This document shows, piece by piece, positions 12,401 to 27,400 of a stretch of DNA of 64,000 nt; position 1 is the stretch's first letter; each line of letters opens with the position of its first letter. The translations under genes and the position numbers were made by a program. Source of the DNA: Schistosoma mansoni (lineage: Eukaryota > Platyhelminthes > Trematoda > Strigeidida > Schistosomatidae). Location of the stretch: NCBI RefSeq assembly GCF_000237925.1, contig NW_017386067.1:452961-516960 (forward strand). The letters are read 5' to 3'. Under the pieces are notes generated by a model. The model had not been told where the DNA came from, did not search any database, and saw only the letters and a list, made by a program, of their open reading frames with translations.

Positions 12401-15400
12401 TTTCGTCCTAGTATAGGACTCCTGGACAGTGCGCATCCACGATCTCGCACACGGGACTCGAACCCAGGACTTTCGGTCTCGCGCGCGAACTTTTAGCTTC
12501 TAGATCATTAAGCCTGCAATTGTGGTTTAGTTTAGATAGACTCTTGATTCCAACTATGAAGATATTACTATCTCCACAAATCCCCAAACTGATAATAATA
12601 ATATAAGTCTCAGATTAAGACGATTTTAACATTGAAATTAGAAGCAGACAGTTTAACCCGCTGCATGCTTTTCCGTTTAAATCCATTTTCTTGAAAGTAA
12701 ATATCTATGGTTTCAAATGTCAAATTACTATCTATCTTGTTCTACTGAGTTCATAGACGTAAACTTCGCATTTAAGCATTAAAAACATAAAGTTTAATAA
12801 AAGGATCTGAATAAACATGATGATGTAGTAGAAAGAGTATAATACTAAAGTATACAGTATAGGCGATAACAATAAAAGACTGTTTGTATACAGATAAAAC
12901 CGTGTACAATTAGTAAGTTAACATTACGTTATAGTGTGAGTGGAGCAAAATGTTTTTGTCACGAAAAGTCGAAGAATTAACGTTGTTAAACGTAATGAAT
13001 TGATATTTCTACCATACTATACAAGTTCGTTGAACAACTGCAATGCTGAAAGCAGTAAACTTACGGCCTAAGGACCAAGTTATACTACCAGCTGTACTGG
13101 TTGTAAGGTATTTCCCTCAGATAGCCAGTATGTAGCACGATCTTATCCTTCTACAACAGAAGGAGGCGTTTAACAAAGATCAGTCCTGGTGGTAACATAT
13201 TTCAGATTTCTTCTACCTACGACAAAACCTTGGACTGTACGGAATTAACACATTATCATTACTATTATGTTTATAGACGGTCTGTATGACTTTTTATTTA
13301 TTTCGTTTTTTACAGTTCCTACGTCATTTTCCTAATTCTTTTGAAACTATCCATCTTACACATCCAATACTGAGTAGTCTTCAAGCCCCAAATAATCAAA
13401 TTGGTGATTTATCATCATTTCCTCCAATGAAATCATGTCCTTTATCATCTCGTTGTACAGGTCCAGCATCAGCTAAAACATTAGCAGCATTGATTGAAGA
13501 GAATTATCTACCTTTAATTGAACCACCTTTACCTGGATCAACCGAAAAATCTCCACTGCCTGGTTTAAAACGTCGAATTAAACGTGCATTTTGTCAACCA
13601 AATAATGTTGATATAAATCCTATATTGGATATATGTCGTTGGGTATTAATTCCAGATTTGTCACCTGGAGGTATTAGATATATGTGTATTATGTTTAGAT
13701 CATGTCTGTCTATCTTTTTGTTGACTTTTTTAAATCTTAATATTATATTATGTGACGAGAGGTCGCAAGTTTGAACCCCGTCCCATATACCTAATAAAAG
13801 TTCATTCACTTGACGGTAAGCAGCTTTTTTATAGGTAAGAGCTAGTATTACTACTAATCACCTTGCTTAAACTGATGTAAATGTAACCTGGATTCAAACA
13901 TGGGACGTAGTAGTTGAAAACGCACTGTTCTTTTTCAGTTTAAAGCACTGATTGTTATTACTCATTGTTACACAAAAACAGTCGAGTACATAAGCCTGTA
14001 CTTGAATCAACCAAAAAAAGCATTAAAGATCATTTGACGAAGGAAATTCATTTACGAAAATGGTAATTGTTATATTCTAATGTTGATAAGAAACGATAAG
14101 ATGAAAAGTAGACAAGTTAATTGTACATTTAACATATAAGCCATCACTCCACAGTAACACTTATATGATGTCTGCATGAGAAATATTAAACCAATGAAAT
14201 CAATTTATCGATCAATGATAATGAAAAGCTGTGATCAATATAGTTCATTTCATGTCGGATGTGAGACAGTTACCCACCACAGATAATAGATGGAAATTGC
14301 TAAGTATCATGAATTGATTGGAGTTGACACCATTGGATGCCAGTTTAGTGGTCTAGAAGTCAAGAGTTGGCGCGCGAGATCAATGGTCCTGGATTCGATT
14401 TCCGGATGGGAAGGTCATGATGCATGCTTTTAGGACCTCTCATACTCAACTGGAACGGCTGTCTATTGCTTCCAACGATGGAGAAGAAATAAACAAACAA
14501 ATAATCGAAAGAATTAGTAATATCGTCTGTTAAGTTTTATTCGATCAAAGAAGGGATACAGATATTACAAAAGTTCTTTTTCCTTGAAGACAACAGTTAA
14601 GATTGTTAGCTGGAATCCTTATAGTGTTTATTATATATAAGTAATGAGATTGAACCCGATAAGAAAAATTTAAAGTTTCACAATAAACCACTTTGAATCC
14701 TTTAACTCTATCTATGTATATATAACCAATATCAATTCAATGTAATAAAAATGTAGCCGCGTATTGATTTTACCAAATCACCAAAGGAGGGATACGCTTG
14801 CTAATTTCTTCATTTACACAACATAAACACATCATTGTGTATTGAAAAGTGTTATATCCCGATAACAATAGTGAATGGCAACTTTGGGATCCATTTATGG
14901 ACCAATATTATGCATATAGTTTTTACTGTATAATCGCTAAATAACTAAACTATTCATATTCATGTTCCCCTTATTATAAGCTTTATTTTGACCTATAAAC
15001 TATGATTATATGATATACCATTCTTGAGTTATCCCTAGTCTATTAATTACTTCCTCCCACATTCACAGCCATATTTGGCTAAATCTTGTACAAATGTTAT
15101 TTTCTATTTTATTGGTACGATGTGGTCTGTCTGTTTGGTATATAAACCCAGTGTGTTTGAAATACAAGGATTCATACCACAGAGGCTGTTATTGGTGTTC
15201 TGGACTTAACTGACTGAGCTAGGCATATGCGGGACCGATACGTACTCTAGACTGCTCGTACGGTTTCTGTGTATCACTGTTCCAATCGATAATTCGCTGC
15301 TCTGTAATTGTCGGTCTTATCACGTCATACGTTAACTGGGCATCCACTCGGCCACAAGTTATAACAAAAAGAAACCTGGACACAGATGTAACTCAGAAGG

Positions 15401-18400
15401 CGTTTTTGTGGAAATTTCAGTATTTTCATAGTTGAAATCATTAGTCGATTGAAGCTAGACCACCATGAAACCATGGAAAAACCTGGAAGCACTGAACGGC
15501 CGTTTCGTCCTATTATGGGAGTCCTCAGCAGTGCGCATCCACGATCCCGCACTCGCGCCGGAGCACTTAACCGATAGACCACTGGGCCGGCACCTAATTG
15601 TGGTAATGTCCAACTTCAACCAATCCACGGCCGTCCAGTGCTTCCAGGTTTTCCATGGTAGTTTAGCTTCAATGGACTCATGATTTCAACTATGAATATA
15701 CAGATGTAACTGTTCCCTTGTATTTATATATGTTTTCTCAGTTTATACTGTAGATAAATGTCAGTAATATCATAATTAATTCTCTTATTTATTTTTACTT
15801 TAGAACCTTTTATTATTACACGTTCAGAGAAAAATGGTGGTCCATTACATATTCAATCTCAATCTTGTACACTTAATGAATGGGATTTATTAAAACAATA
15901 CTATTCTAATGGTACATTACATCCTGGTGATTTAAAACCAACTGTAGAATATTTATTATCTGTACAAAATATTCATAGTTTAGCTAATCGACTTAAACAA
16001 TCATTACCAGATTGGGATGAATTAATGTTATTATTAAATGATGCATTTCCTTTGATGAAATCTCATAATAACAATAAAGTAAATACAAAATTAAACAAAA
16101 ATAATTCCGTTTTAAATAAGATGGGACATAAATCAAATTCTGATAATCATCATCAAGAGCAGCAGCAGCAACAACAACATCAGATTACATCTTCTGAAGG
16201 TTGTTGTAAACCAGATGAAGGTAAGTTGACTATCTTAATCTATGTGTTATTTTATTTATTTAAACACATAAATATTGATACAAAAAGGCACCAGATATAT
16301 GTGCGCCGCACAAATCTCATTCCATTTGTGTGAGGGTTGTGATACTGCCCACGTGCCCAAACTGAAGCAGGTGGTTTTCCTAGGGGGCCACACCCAGAGC
16401 CTTTGACCTAAAGATCTGATACACAAGGTAGTGGAGCATCGTGAGGAGATGCAGTCCCGTAGTAGCCGGTGACCAACGATTAATTCATACGCCATTTGTT
16501 CCCCCAGGTTCGTGTAGCCCATGTGCATCACTGGTTTAGAATCAGGGTTTTCCTACTCCTCTAAGTGAACTTTCCGTGTCCACAAATCGGTTGAAGCTCC
16601 GGACATTCGCCTTTCGTCCTCTGAATTTCGTAAACAACAGTAATGCCACGAGAAGTCAGCGAGTAGGACTTGTGTGGCAGAGGCTATATACGCGTGGTCG
16701 TGGGAGAGCGGACTCTCCCCACTGTCGGCCGTACCAGGGCATTTGGGGGCTACCTATGCTAACATATATAAGTAGTATTTATCACTAATGGGAAATAAAA
16801 TTCCTACCAGCAAAAGATTTAGAAGATTCAATTGACGAGAACAGAAAATAATTGGAAGAATCGTAAAGCATGTACAAGACAATTGATGAAAGATTTTCAA
16901 AAAAATGTATTCAATGTATGGTTTTCATATTTTGTGAAAGCACTTTTTAATTTTGTATCCATATCAAGTCTTCATTCACTAAAAATCTACTTATTTCATT
17001 TTAAAGCTGAATATAACTATACTGATCTTTGGAGTTGATTTTTTAAATTTGTTTGATCTTCATCAAATAGATTGTATATTTGTACGTGGAACAATGAATC
17101 TATGGATAAACTATTCGATTTTTAGCTACTTAATCGCAGATTCGACACCCCACTTTCCACTTTAATTTAGTCAACATCGGTTGGTAATATCATTAAACGA
17201 CACACATAGAGTGTAACGTAATACCGAGTACACGAATTCGTATCTCTTAAATGAATCAGCTAACAACATAATAGATCATAGTATGTGAAAATTTTGTTTA
17301 ATTTCTTTCTACTCACTGCCTTCTAACGGTATGCCCCCAAATGCCCTGGTACGGCCGAGAGTGGGGAGAGCCCACTCTCCCTCTCGAAATGCTCTCACAT
17401 GGCCAGCGAATATATGGCCTCTGCCAGGGAAGTCCTACTCACTGCCTTCTCGTGGCGGGGGTGTTATTCACAAAAGTGAGAGGACGAAAAGCGAATGTCC
17501 GGCGCTTTAACCGGGTTGGTGGACATGGAGGGTCCACCTAGGGGAGTTGGAAAACCCTGATTCCAAACCAATGGTGCACATGGGCTCCAGTATCCTGATG
17601 GAACGAATGGCGAATGAACCTGCTGTTGGTCACCAGCTACCGTGGGACTGCATCTCCTCACGATGCTCCACTGTCTTGTGGATCAGACCTTTAGGTCAAA
17701 GGCTCGGGGTGTGGCCCCCTAAGAAAACCACCTGCTTCGGTTTGGGCACCCGGGCAGTATCACAGCCCACACACAAATAAATGAAATGATGAATTCTATT
17801 GACGATACTATTCTCGCTCATATTAGAAGCAAGACAATTTACACTATTATTATTATTACCATTATTATTATTGTTACCATTATTATTATTATTATCATTA
17901 TTACTATTATTTACTACGTCGCTTTTTCACTCCCTTTATTCCCAAATTGTGTATCCTTCCTTTCCAACTTATGCAGTAGCTCGCCCATGGTGGGAACTCT
18001 GTCCTATCTAAACGATCTCCAGTCACTCTGGTTGAAGGTGAATGCTTCCACCGATTACGAATACTGAAGCAGTCTTTCTGAAACCACGTACGCCGTTCAA
18101 GCTGGCTTTCTTTCAACGTTCGCACACTAATGCAGATCGGACAACAGATGGGGCTGGCTATGTCTTTAGAAAGTCTTAATGTTGATGTTTGCTGTCTATC
18201 CGAGACCCGTATTCAAGACTCTAGTGAAGTACTACAAATTCGCTCTCCATCTGTCGCTTCGAAAAGCTTGTTTCACGTGCGCTTATCCGGGGACTCTGTG
18301 GCATCTTCGTCTGGTCTTGCAGGCGTTGGTGTTGCACTAAGCGCTAGGGCTGAGGCAGCACTAATCGATTGGATCCCCATTAACAGTCGGTTATATGCTG

Positions 18401-21400
18401 TTAGATTAGAAAGTTCCATCAAAGTGAGAAGAAACCGGCGTGAGAAACGGTGTCTTTTCGTCATCTCCGCCTATGCCCTGACAGATTGCAGCCCGGATGC
18501 AATCAAGGATGAGTTTTACCACCAGTTAACAGTTCTCCAGAAAGCGCGTTCGACAGATATTGTAGTATTAGCCGGAGACTTGAATGCTCAGGTCGGGCGT
18601 CTAGGCACAGAAGAGAGTCGTTTAGGTGGCCGATGGGGACTTGTTGGTCGCAGGACAGATAACGGGGACCGTTTGCTGCAACTGTGCACAGACCACAACC
18701 TGTTTCTGGCTAGCACTAACTTCCGGCACAGTCATCGCCGGTGTGCCACCTGGCGTCCTCCCTCTGCATCTCAAGCCTGGACTCAGATTGATCACATCGC
18801 GATCAGCTACCGCTGGCGTGGTTGTGTACAAGACTGCCGCTCCTTTTGGAGTACCTATCTGGAGTCTGATCATGCCCTGGTCTGCGCCAATCTTACCTTA
18901 CTTTTCAGTGGCCGAAGGATTGACCACCACCAACGGATCGATGTTAGTAAACTGGCTGCAACTTCTGTTGCAAGTAAGTATCGAGCGGAGCTAGCCTCTA
19001 GGCTAGCTACCATCCCATCGAAAAGTATAGATGAGCATTGGTTGCATCTTCACGACGCCATGAAAATGGCGAGTAAAGCCGCTTGCGGCTTCGCGAAACG
19101 TCCCGCTTACAAGCACTGGGTTTCTTCTGGCTCCTTACAACTGATGGAAGCTCGTTGCTCTACTCCGGGTGACCGTGAGTTTGACCACAAACGAAGGCTG
19201 TTACGTAATGAAATCGGGCAAAGCTTGCGTAAGGACCGAGAAGCCTGGTGGTCGGAGCGTGCTAACGAGATGGAAGCAGCAGCTGCATCTGGTAACTGCC
19301 GGAAGCTCTTCCAACTCATCCGAGCCACTGGCAGCAAGAAGTCTGGTGTGAGTCAAACAATCTGTGAAAATGACGGAATGCCAATCACTAACATCTGTCG
19401 ACGTCTTGGACGATGGGCGGAATTCTTTGAAGGGCAGTTCAACTGGCCTGCTGCTCTGGCAACATCAACCAGTTTGTCCTGCCCCCCATGGTCAGTGACG
19501 ACTGATCCACCAAACGAGGCGGAAGTCCGCAAGGAACTCCAACTCTTTAAGCGCTAAAAATCACCGGGTCCAGATGACTTACCTCCGGCTCCTTTTAAAG
19601 ATGGTGGTGACTTTCTGGCTAAGGGACTGACGGCGTTGTTTGCAAAGGTTTGGGAGCTATAAAGTGTTCCAACATCATGGAATGAGTCGATAGTCGTCCC
19701 TATCTTTGAAAAGGGTTCACGTTGTTCCTGTAACAACTACCAGGGGATAAGTCTACTTCCGATTGCGTCCAAACTATTGGCTTCTGTCATTCTTCGTAGG
19801 TTGTTTAAAACCCGAGAAAAATTGACTCGCGAGGAGCAGGCTGGTTTTCGTTCTGGTCGAGGATGCATTGATCACATCTTCACCCTCCGCCAAATGTTAG
19901 TACACCGTCATACTTATCACAGGCCAACAATCGTGGTGTTTCTTGATATCAGGGCTGCCTTCGATTCGTTGGACAGGACTGTTCTCTAGGATTGTCTATT
20001 GAAGAAGGGTGTGCCTGAGAAGTTTATTAACATCTTAAAGGCCCTGTATACGAACACCTCAGACAGAGTGAGGGCATACAACCACCTTTCTCCTTTGTTC
20101 CATTCAAGCAGTGGGGTTAGGCAGGGTTGCCCAATCTCACCATTACTCTTCAACTTTGCCATCAATGACATTCTGGAAACAGCTCTGATGGATGTAGGTA
20201 ATGGCGGTGTGGATCTGCTGCCTGGAGAACGACCTCTCGACCTTGAGTATATGGATGATCTTGTCTTACTGTGCGATAATGCCCAAGGCATGCAATCCGC
20301 ACCTAATCAGTTGGCAATCAGTGTCCGCAGGTACGGCATGTGCTTTGCACCCTCCAAGTGCAAAGTACTCCTACAAGACTGGCAGGATTCTCATCCTGTA
20401 CTCACCCTAGATGGTGAGCAGATTGAAGTGGTTGAGAAGTTCGTGTATCTAGGTAGCTGGTGGTGGCGTGAGTGATGAGATCGATGCACGTATAGTGAAA
20501 GCCAGAACGGCTTATGCCAATCTGGACCATCTTTGGCGCCTTCGTGATGTTAGTCTGGCTGTAGAAGGTCGGATCTACAACGCGTCGGTGAGAGCAGTTT
20601 TGCTCCATGCTTGAGAAACCTGGCCTCTCCGAGTTGAGGATGTTAGACGACTCTGTGTTCGACCATCGTTGTCTCCGAAGGATTGCTGACATCCAGTGGC
20701 AACACCATGTTAGTAATGCAGAGGTTCGGCATCGTGTGTTCGGGCGCAGAGACGATAATTAAATTGGCGTCACCATCTTGAAATACCGACTTCGGTGACT
20801 TGGACATGTTCTACGAATGTCGTCCCAGAGAATTCCACGTCGTGCATTATTTGCCGACACTGGGACTGGTTGGAAAAAGCGGAGAGGAGGTCAGTGTATG
20901 ACATGGTATCGTGGTATGAAAGAAAGCTGCAAAGGGCTAGCTTCTGTTGGTCCTTCACGACTCCCTGGATGGGGTCCGAGAGATGGTGCAACACAGTGGC
21001 TAGAGACGTTATCAGATATGGCTCAGAATAGAAGCCAGTGGCGATCCTGCTGCAACCTTCTTTTACTTTCTTCATAAAGAGTGGTTCTAACTTTCTTAAC
21101 TGAAAGTCTTCCGGTTGTACATTTCAGTCCGCCTTATCTTTTCATCCCTTCTCTTCCTACTTTCATTATTTTGTGTGGCGCATATGTATCTGGTGCCCTT
21201 TTGTACCAATATATATGTGTTTAAATAAATAAATAAAATAAAAAACTTCTAACGGTAAGGGTGTTGTCTTCGAAATTGAGAGGACGAAAAGCGAATGTCT
21301 GACGCCTAAACCGGTTTGGTGGGTATGGAGGACCCACCTAAGTGAGTTTGGAAACCCTAATTCCAAGCTGATAGTACATATGTGCTGCTAGGTCCTGATG

Positions 21401-24400
21401 GAACAAATGACATATAAACCTATTGTTGATCACTGGTTACTATGAGACCTCATTCTCTAACGTTGCTTCTGTTGTATCCCGAAGAGAATTACGAATGGTA
21501 ACTTTAGGTCTATTTATGGATCAATGTAATATGCCTACTTCCTATTGTACAATTATTACGTAACTGAACTATTCATATTCGTATTTCTCTTATCATTAAC
21601 TTTATTTTGACCTTTGACTTATTATCATACGATTCTTGAGTTATCGTCAGTTTGTTGATTACTATTCACAGTCACATTCGGCTAAATATTGTACAAATGT
21701 TATTATCTATTTTATGGGTCGATATGGCTTGCTTGGTTGGTATATAAACTCAGTATGTTTGAAATACAATGATTCATACCACTGAGGCTGTTATTGGTGT
21801 TTTGGGCTTAACTGGCTGGGCTAGGCAGATCGTAGGACCAGTTAGCACTCTAGTCTGCTCGTACGGGTTCGTGTCACTGTCCCAATCGACGATTCGCTGC
21901 TCTCTAATTGGCGGTCTCATCACCTCACCCATCAACTAGTCGTCCACTCGGCCACAAGATATAACAGCTTCACTACCTTGTGGATTAACCAATTTATTTC
22001 ATTGAATCACCTTCATTTCTTTGATTGTAGTATTCAGAAAGTTTGTTGAAATGATATTATTTGTAACATTTTCAGTGTTCATTGAGAATACTTATTTAGC
22101 TATTTGTTTGAACACAAACATTGGTATAATGGAGGCACCAAACAATAACAATGGAGTTGTGAAGAGATAGAGAATGTAAAGTGTGTATAATAAAAAGAAC
22201 AACAACGAACTGAAATTAGTGTGTGAGAGTGAAATAATAATAATAATAATGCTCGGAGAAACAGTACAGTTAGGAAAAATACAACCGAAAAGAAGTCTTC
22301 CAGTTAAAAAAATTACGTTCATTTCTATGAAGAAAGTAAAAGAAAGTTGCAGCAGAATCGCTACTGTGTTGTACCATCTTTAGAACCCCAACCAGCAGGT
22401 CGTGAAGGATCAGCAGAAGCCAGTCCTGTACAACTCTCTTTCATACGATACCGTGTCATACACTGACCACCTCTCTACGTTTTCCCACCAATCCCAGCGT
22501 CGACAAATAATGCGCGATATGGAATTCTTTGAGACGATATTCGTAGTACATTTCCAAGCCACCGAAGTCAATGTTTCAAGATGGTGACACCAATTGAATT
22601 ATCGTTTCTGCACCATAATACACGATGCCGAACCTCTGTATTACTAACACGGTATTATCACTGAATGTCCACAACCCTTCAGAAACAACAATGATCAAAT
22701 ACAGAAAGTCGCCTAACGTTCTCAACCTGGAGAGTTTAGTTTACATAAGGATGGAACAAAACTGCTCTCATCGATGCGTTGTGGATCTTACCTTTTGCAT
22801 CCAGACTAACATCTTGAGTGCGCCAAGGATGGTTTAGATTGGGATAAATCGGTCTGGTTTTCACTATACATAAATTAATCGTCTCATCACTCATGCTACC
22901 ACCTGCACTTACGCAACTACCCAGATACGGGAACTTCTCGACTTATTCTATCTGCTAACTACCCAGGATGAGTTTCGGTCCAAGGTCCTGTCGGCTTTGT
23001 AGAAGTACTTTGGACTTGAAAGGTACAAAGCACATGCCATACCTACGGATATTGATTAAGTGTGGATTGAATGGCTTGTTTGTCATCGCACAGTAATACA
23101 ATATCATCCTTTTACTCAATGTTTTAGTATATAGGGCTTTCAAGATGTGAATAAAATTCTCAGGCACACCCTTTTTCAGTCGACAATCCCGGAGACCAGT
23201 CCTGTCCGACAAATCGAAGGCGGCCCTAATGTAAAGAAACACTATGATTTTTGGCTTGTGATAAGTATGTCGATGTTCTAACATTTGGCAATCGCAACCA
23301 ATGCTCATCTATACTTTTCAGTGGGATGGTAGCTGACTTTAAACCTAGCTCGGTTTGATATTTAGTTGCAACAGAAGCTGCAACCAATCTACTGACATCG
23401 ATCCGTTTAGGAAGATGAATATTTTGGCGATCGAAACGTAAGGTAAGATTAGCGCACCAAGGGCATGATCAGATTCCAGATAGGTACTCCAAAAGGAGAG
23501 GTCTTGTACACAACCACTCCAGCAGTAGCTGGTCGCGATGTGATCAATCAGGGTCCACGCTTGGGATGCGGAGGGAGGACGCCAGATGGCACATTGGCGA
23601 TGACTGTGACGGTAATTAGCGCTAGCCAGAAATAGGTTGTGACCTGCGCACAGTTGCAGTAAATGGTTACTGTTATCTGACCTGCTACCAACAAGTCCCC
23701 ATCGGCCACCTAGATGACTCTTCTGTGCCTAGAAGCCCAGCCTAAGTATTCAAGTCTCTGTCTAGTACCACAATATCTGTCGAACGCACTCTCTGTAGAA
23801 GGACAGTTAATTGGTGGTAAAACTCATCCTTGACGAAAAGACATCGTTCCTTACACCGATTTCTTTGTACCTTGATGGAACTTTCTAATCTAACAGCACA
23901 TAACCGACTGTTAATGAGGATCAAGACGATCAGTGCTGCCTCAGCTCTAGCGGTTATTGTGACACCAACGCCAGCTAGACCAGACGAAGATGTCACAGGG
24001 TCCCCGGGTAAACGAACGTGAAAAAAGCTTTCTGAAACGACAGATAGAAAACGAGTTTGTAGTACTTCACTAAAGTTTTGAATACGGGTCTCGGATAGAC
24101 AGCAGACATTGATGTTGAGACTTTTTAAAAACATACCCAACCCTATCTGTTGTCCGATCTGCATTAGTGTGCGAACGTTGGAGGAGTGGTTTCAGAAAGA
24201 CAGCTTCAGTATTCGTAGTCTATGGTAGCAGTCAACTTTCGACTAGTTAGTGACTTAAGGTCGTGTAGATAGGACAGGGTTTTCACCATGAGCGAGCTGC
24301 TGTGTAAGTTGAAAGATAAAAGTATTTGCAAAATGAGAATAAAAAATAATAGATAAATGACTTAGTATAACAGAAATAAAAACGAATGTTATCAAATGAT

Positions 24401-27400
24401 TGTCAATATGATTTATCTGAATCCGATTTGAAGCAAGAGAAATTTTTCCATTAGTAATTATCATTAAGAGTTTGTCGTATCCAAAACTTCTAGTCGTTTT
24501 CCATTCATGTAGCATTGAGTGCATCCGTGTATATCATAGTTTATTTGTTCATTAGAGATTTTACTTAAATCACTGACGTTGTTTCTCGTCTGGAATGTTA
24601 GATCAGGTGTCATTGGACATGGATTCATGAATGGTTGTGGTTAATTTCATCTTCCCAAGAAGTGATCTTTAATGAAAAGCATATTTTAATAAACAGGATT
24701 TTATACAATAAGTAAAAAGAACAATGTACGGAGGGGCTAGAAATATCACACATCGTGACAGTTGCAGCTAACCTCGACCGAAAAATATTCCGTTATTTTT
24801 TCTAGCGTTGATCTAGTCAATCTTCTTGTCCAACTATTTTCCAAATTTACAAATACTCCAAGACATTTTCACTCTTTTCTGATTTCTTTTTGAATGACTA
24901 ACTATACAGTATAAGCACCTAATTTGTATTTAACCGGTCTTATAATTAACTCATTTGTATTGGTCGTTTGAATCTTCTCACTGATGTTTGGGACTGCAAT
25001 TGATCGGTCTCCTTTTGACGTATGTGTATCCAGTGCGGATTGCTTCGACATTGCTATTGAGTTACAAGCATTCTATAAACAGATGATAGTGGCTATCAAG
25101 CGAATCTAGGACGCTTATTTCGTCCTATTTGTGGCTCGTTATCTGGATTTCTAATCAACTCATTGCACAAGCCAGTCGCCATCTGGACTTGGCAGCTAAG
25201 TGGGATGACGCAGTGGAGTTTAAAGTGAACGGTACTGGCTTCTAGTCCTAGAGTAAATATCGACTACGGAATTCAGACAAGCTCAGCTGAATAGTCCCAA
25301 ATGGAACGACATGCGCGTATTGGATTCCATTGTTAACCGCCATCCATCTCTGCGTGTAAGGTCTTAGAGTTAGTTTGGAACTTTTCACGAAAATAATTAT
25401 TGCTGCTACGTTATTTGGTTGGTGTTAGTTAGAAAAAAGTTCCTCGTAGATGAAGATGAGAGGCAATTAGCCTCGTGAATATCAAAATAGTAATTTATTA
25501 CAATATATTATTGCCTAACTTTACTAAGACATACTTATTAGAATTAGCTTAATGTTATGGAATATAGCGATCGGTCTCATTATGATTATTATTTATCTTG
25601 TTGTCTATTTTTTTTATTTCTCTTTTTTCCAGTTGTCCCCAAATTAAGCGACATTAAAATGTCATCACCATCCTTACCAGTGAATCCAACTGATGAACTT
25701 AATCCAAATCGTTTGGATATACGAATTGGTTTAATCTTATCAGTTAAAATAGTGAGTAATATAATTATGGATAGCTTTCTCTTTCCGGATCATCTTTTTA
25801 TTACGGTTATTTAGGGGTATATATGTATGCTTAACCATTTTGTGAACTAAGCTGTTCCTATTTGTTAATCGACAATTAAGTTCATAGATTGGTTTCGAAC
25901 TGATTTCCTGCTTAAATTGGGACTATTATGTTGAATAGTGCTAAGGTTAGGTGCAGTTTATTAGGCAAAAATAGTAAGTCGGTTGATAAGATTGTGAATC
26001 TTTATCAAACAAAATGGTTAATGACATGTATTACATATGCCTAACGAAAATGTAACATCAGATCATGAAGCAAGAAGCACAAGACATCTGTTTTGTCCTA
26101 ACTATATGTACCATCTTACTACTGTAGTGAACAAAACGCGAGTGAGGACAAACGAATGTATTGTTGCACAACATTACAGAATATCTCATTAAAATATGAG
26201 AACCATATAGTGAAGAGTTAATTTGCAAACTAACAATCAATTGTCTCATTTTAACTGTTTCTTCTGCAAATATCCATCCATAGTCTCCAATTATAATTGT
26301 TCATGCATTTTCGTACCAATTGCGTGCCGTTCCCTTTCTCTGCTTATCGATCTTCTACTGAAATACATTCAATGCCCGACCATCACCATTTACTACTAAT
26401 TATGTGGATATCAGTAACCCACACCACACTACCATCTTCCGATATCGCAGTGACGGCCGGTAATACTATAATTATTCTTTGTCCATATTCTTAGTTGTAA
26501 TAAATTTGTGATGTATAAAATTAGAAGTTACTCATTATCATAATTTCTAGGAGGCAATAAATTTCACATTCAATGTTGGTGAACGATTTCACAGAAAATG
26601 TTCATCTCTTTACTAGTCACCTAATTGGTACACTAATGTTACTTATTTTTTTCTTAAATGATTCTTAAAATTACCGCGTAATTTTGAAAACCTATTTTCA
26701 ACCAATCATTGGAGATTTCGTGTAAATCAAATCAGGCTCTACAGTTATAAGTTCATAATTATTGTGATATTTCACAAAGGCCAAAATAAGACAAGCATTA
26801 ATGGATTTTAATCAGAAGGTTTTTTTTGTGGAGATTTAGTATTTTCATAGTTGAAGGCCTCAGTCAATTGAAGTTAGACCACCAAAAAAAACCTGGGAGC
26901 ACTGTACGGCCGTTTCGTCCTGAGTTCGAATCTCGCGAGACGAGATTGTGGATGCGCACTGTTGAGGAGTCCTACAATAGGACGAAACGGCCTTCCAGTG
27001 CTTCCAGGTTTTCCATGGTGGTCTAGCTTCAATTGACTCATGCTTTCAACTATGAAAATTAATGGATTTAACAATGATATCTATTAAAAATGATGAACTT
27101 TCACATCTGTTACGACGTAAATACTTCGAAATAGTATTATTTTTAAATTGGAAAGGTCATTTAATGAACGTCAGAATGATTTGTTGTAAAGTGTTAAGTT
27201 ATTATCAATAAAGTAGTACTTACTTACCTCCTGTTACCCCTCGTGAAGGAGCATAGGCCGTCCATCAGCAAATATAAAAGTAATCTAATAAATAATCGTG
27301 TTAATAAAATACATAGTAGGAAATTTTCTGCTGGTTGATGAAGGTAATAATAATTCATGTGAGAATTGGGAAAGATGAATGAAAGTAAGATATAAACACA

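Larger units (their letters stand above)
17332..21245 (+). mobile_element. full-length RTE-like LINE (family I) with 12-bp target duplication
   Basis: A direct repeat (cttctaacggta) at 17320-17331 and 21246-21257 brackets the element, so both ends are defined. Layout: a 5' leader (17332-17785) shared with the short derivatives, a TTA-rich microsatellite (17840-17915), an endonuclease-reverse transcriptase frame (from 18130), and a 3' end gtgtttaaataaataaata with a TAAA tail. The site hit was an older short derivative of the same family, whose continuation resumes at 21258. It is broken in the coding frame but complete in length. Confidence 0.88.

Noticed and set aside
16025-16333. Continuation of TyrRS-like exon e past 16220
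   Set aside because: A good gtaagt donor at 16221 in phase with exon f, and a LINE derivative starting at 16245, show that the extension is intron.
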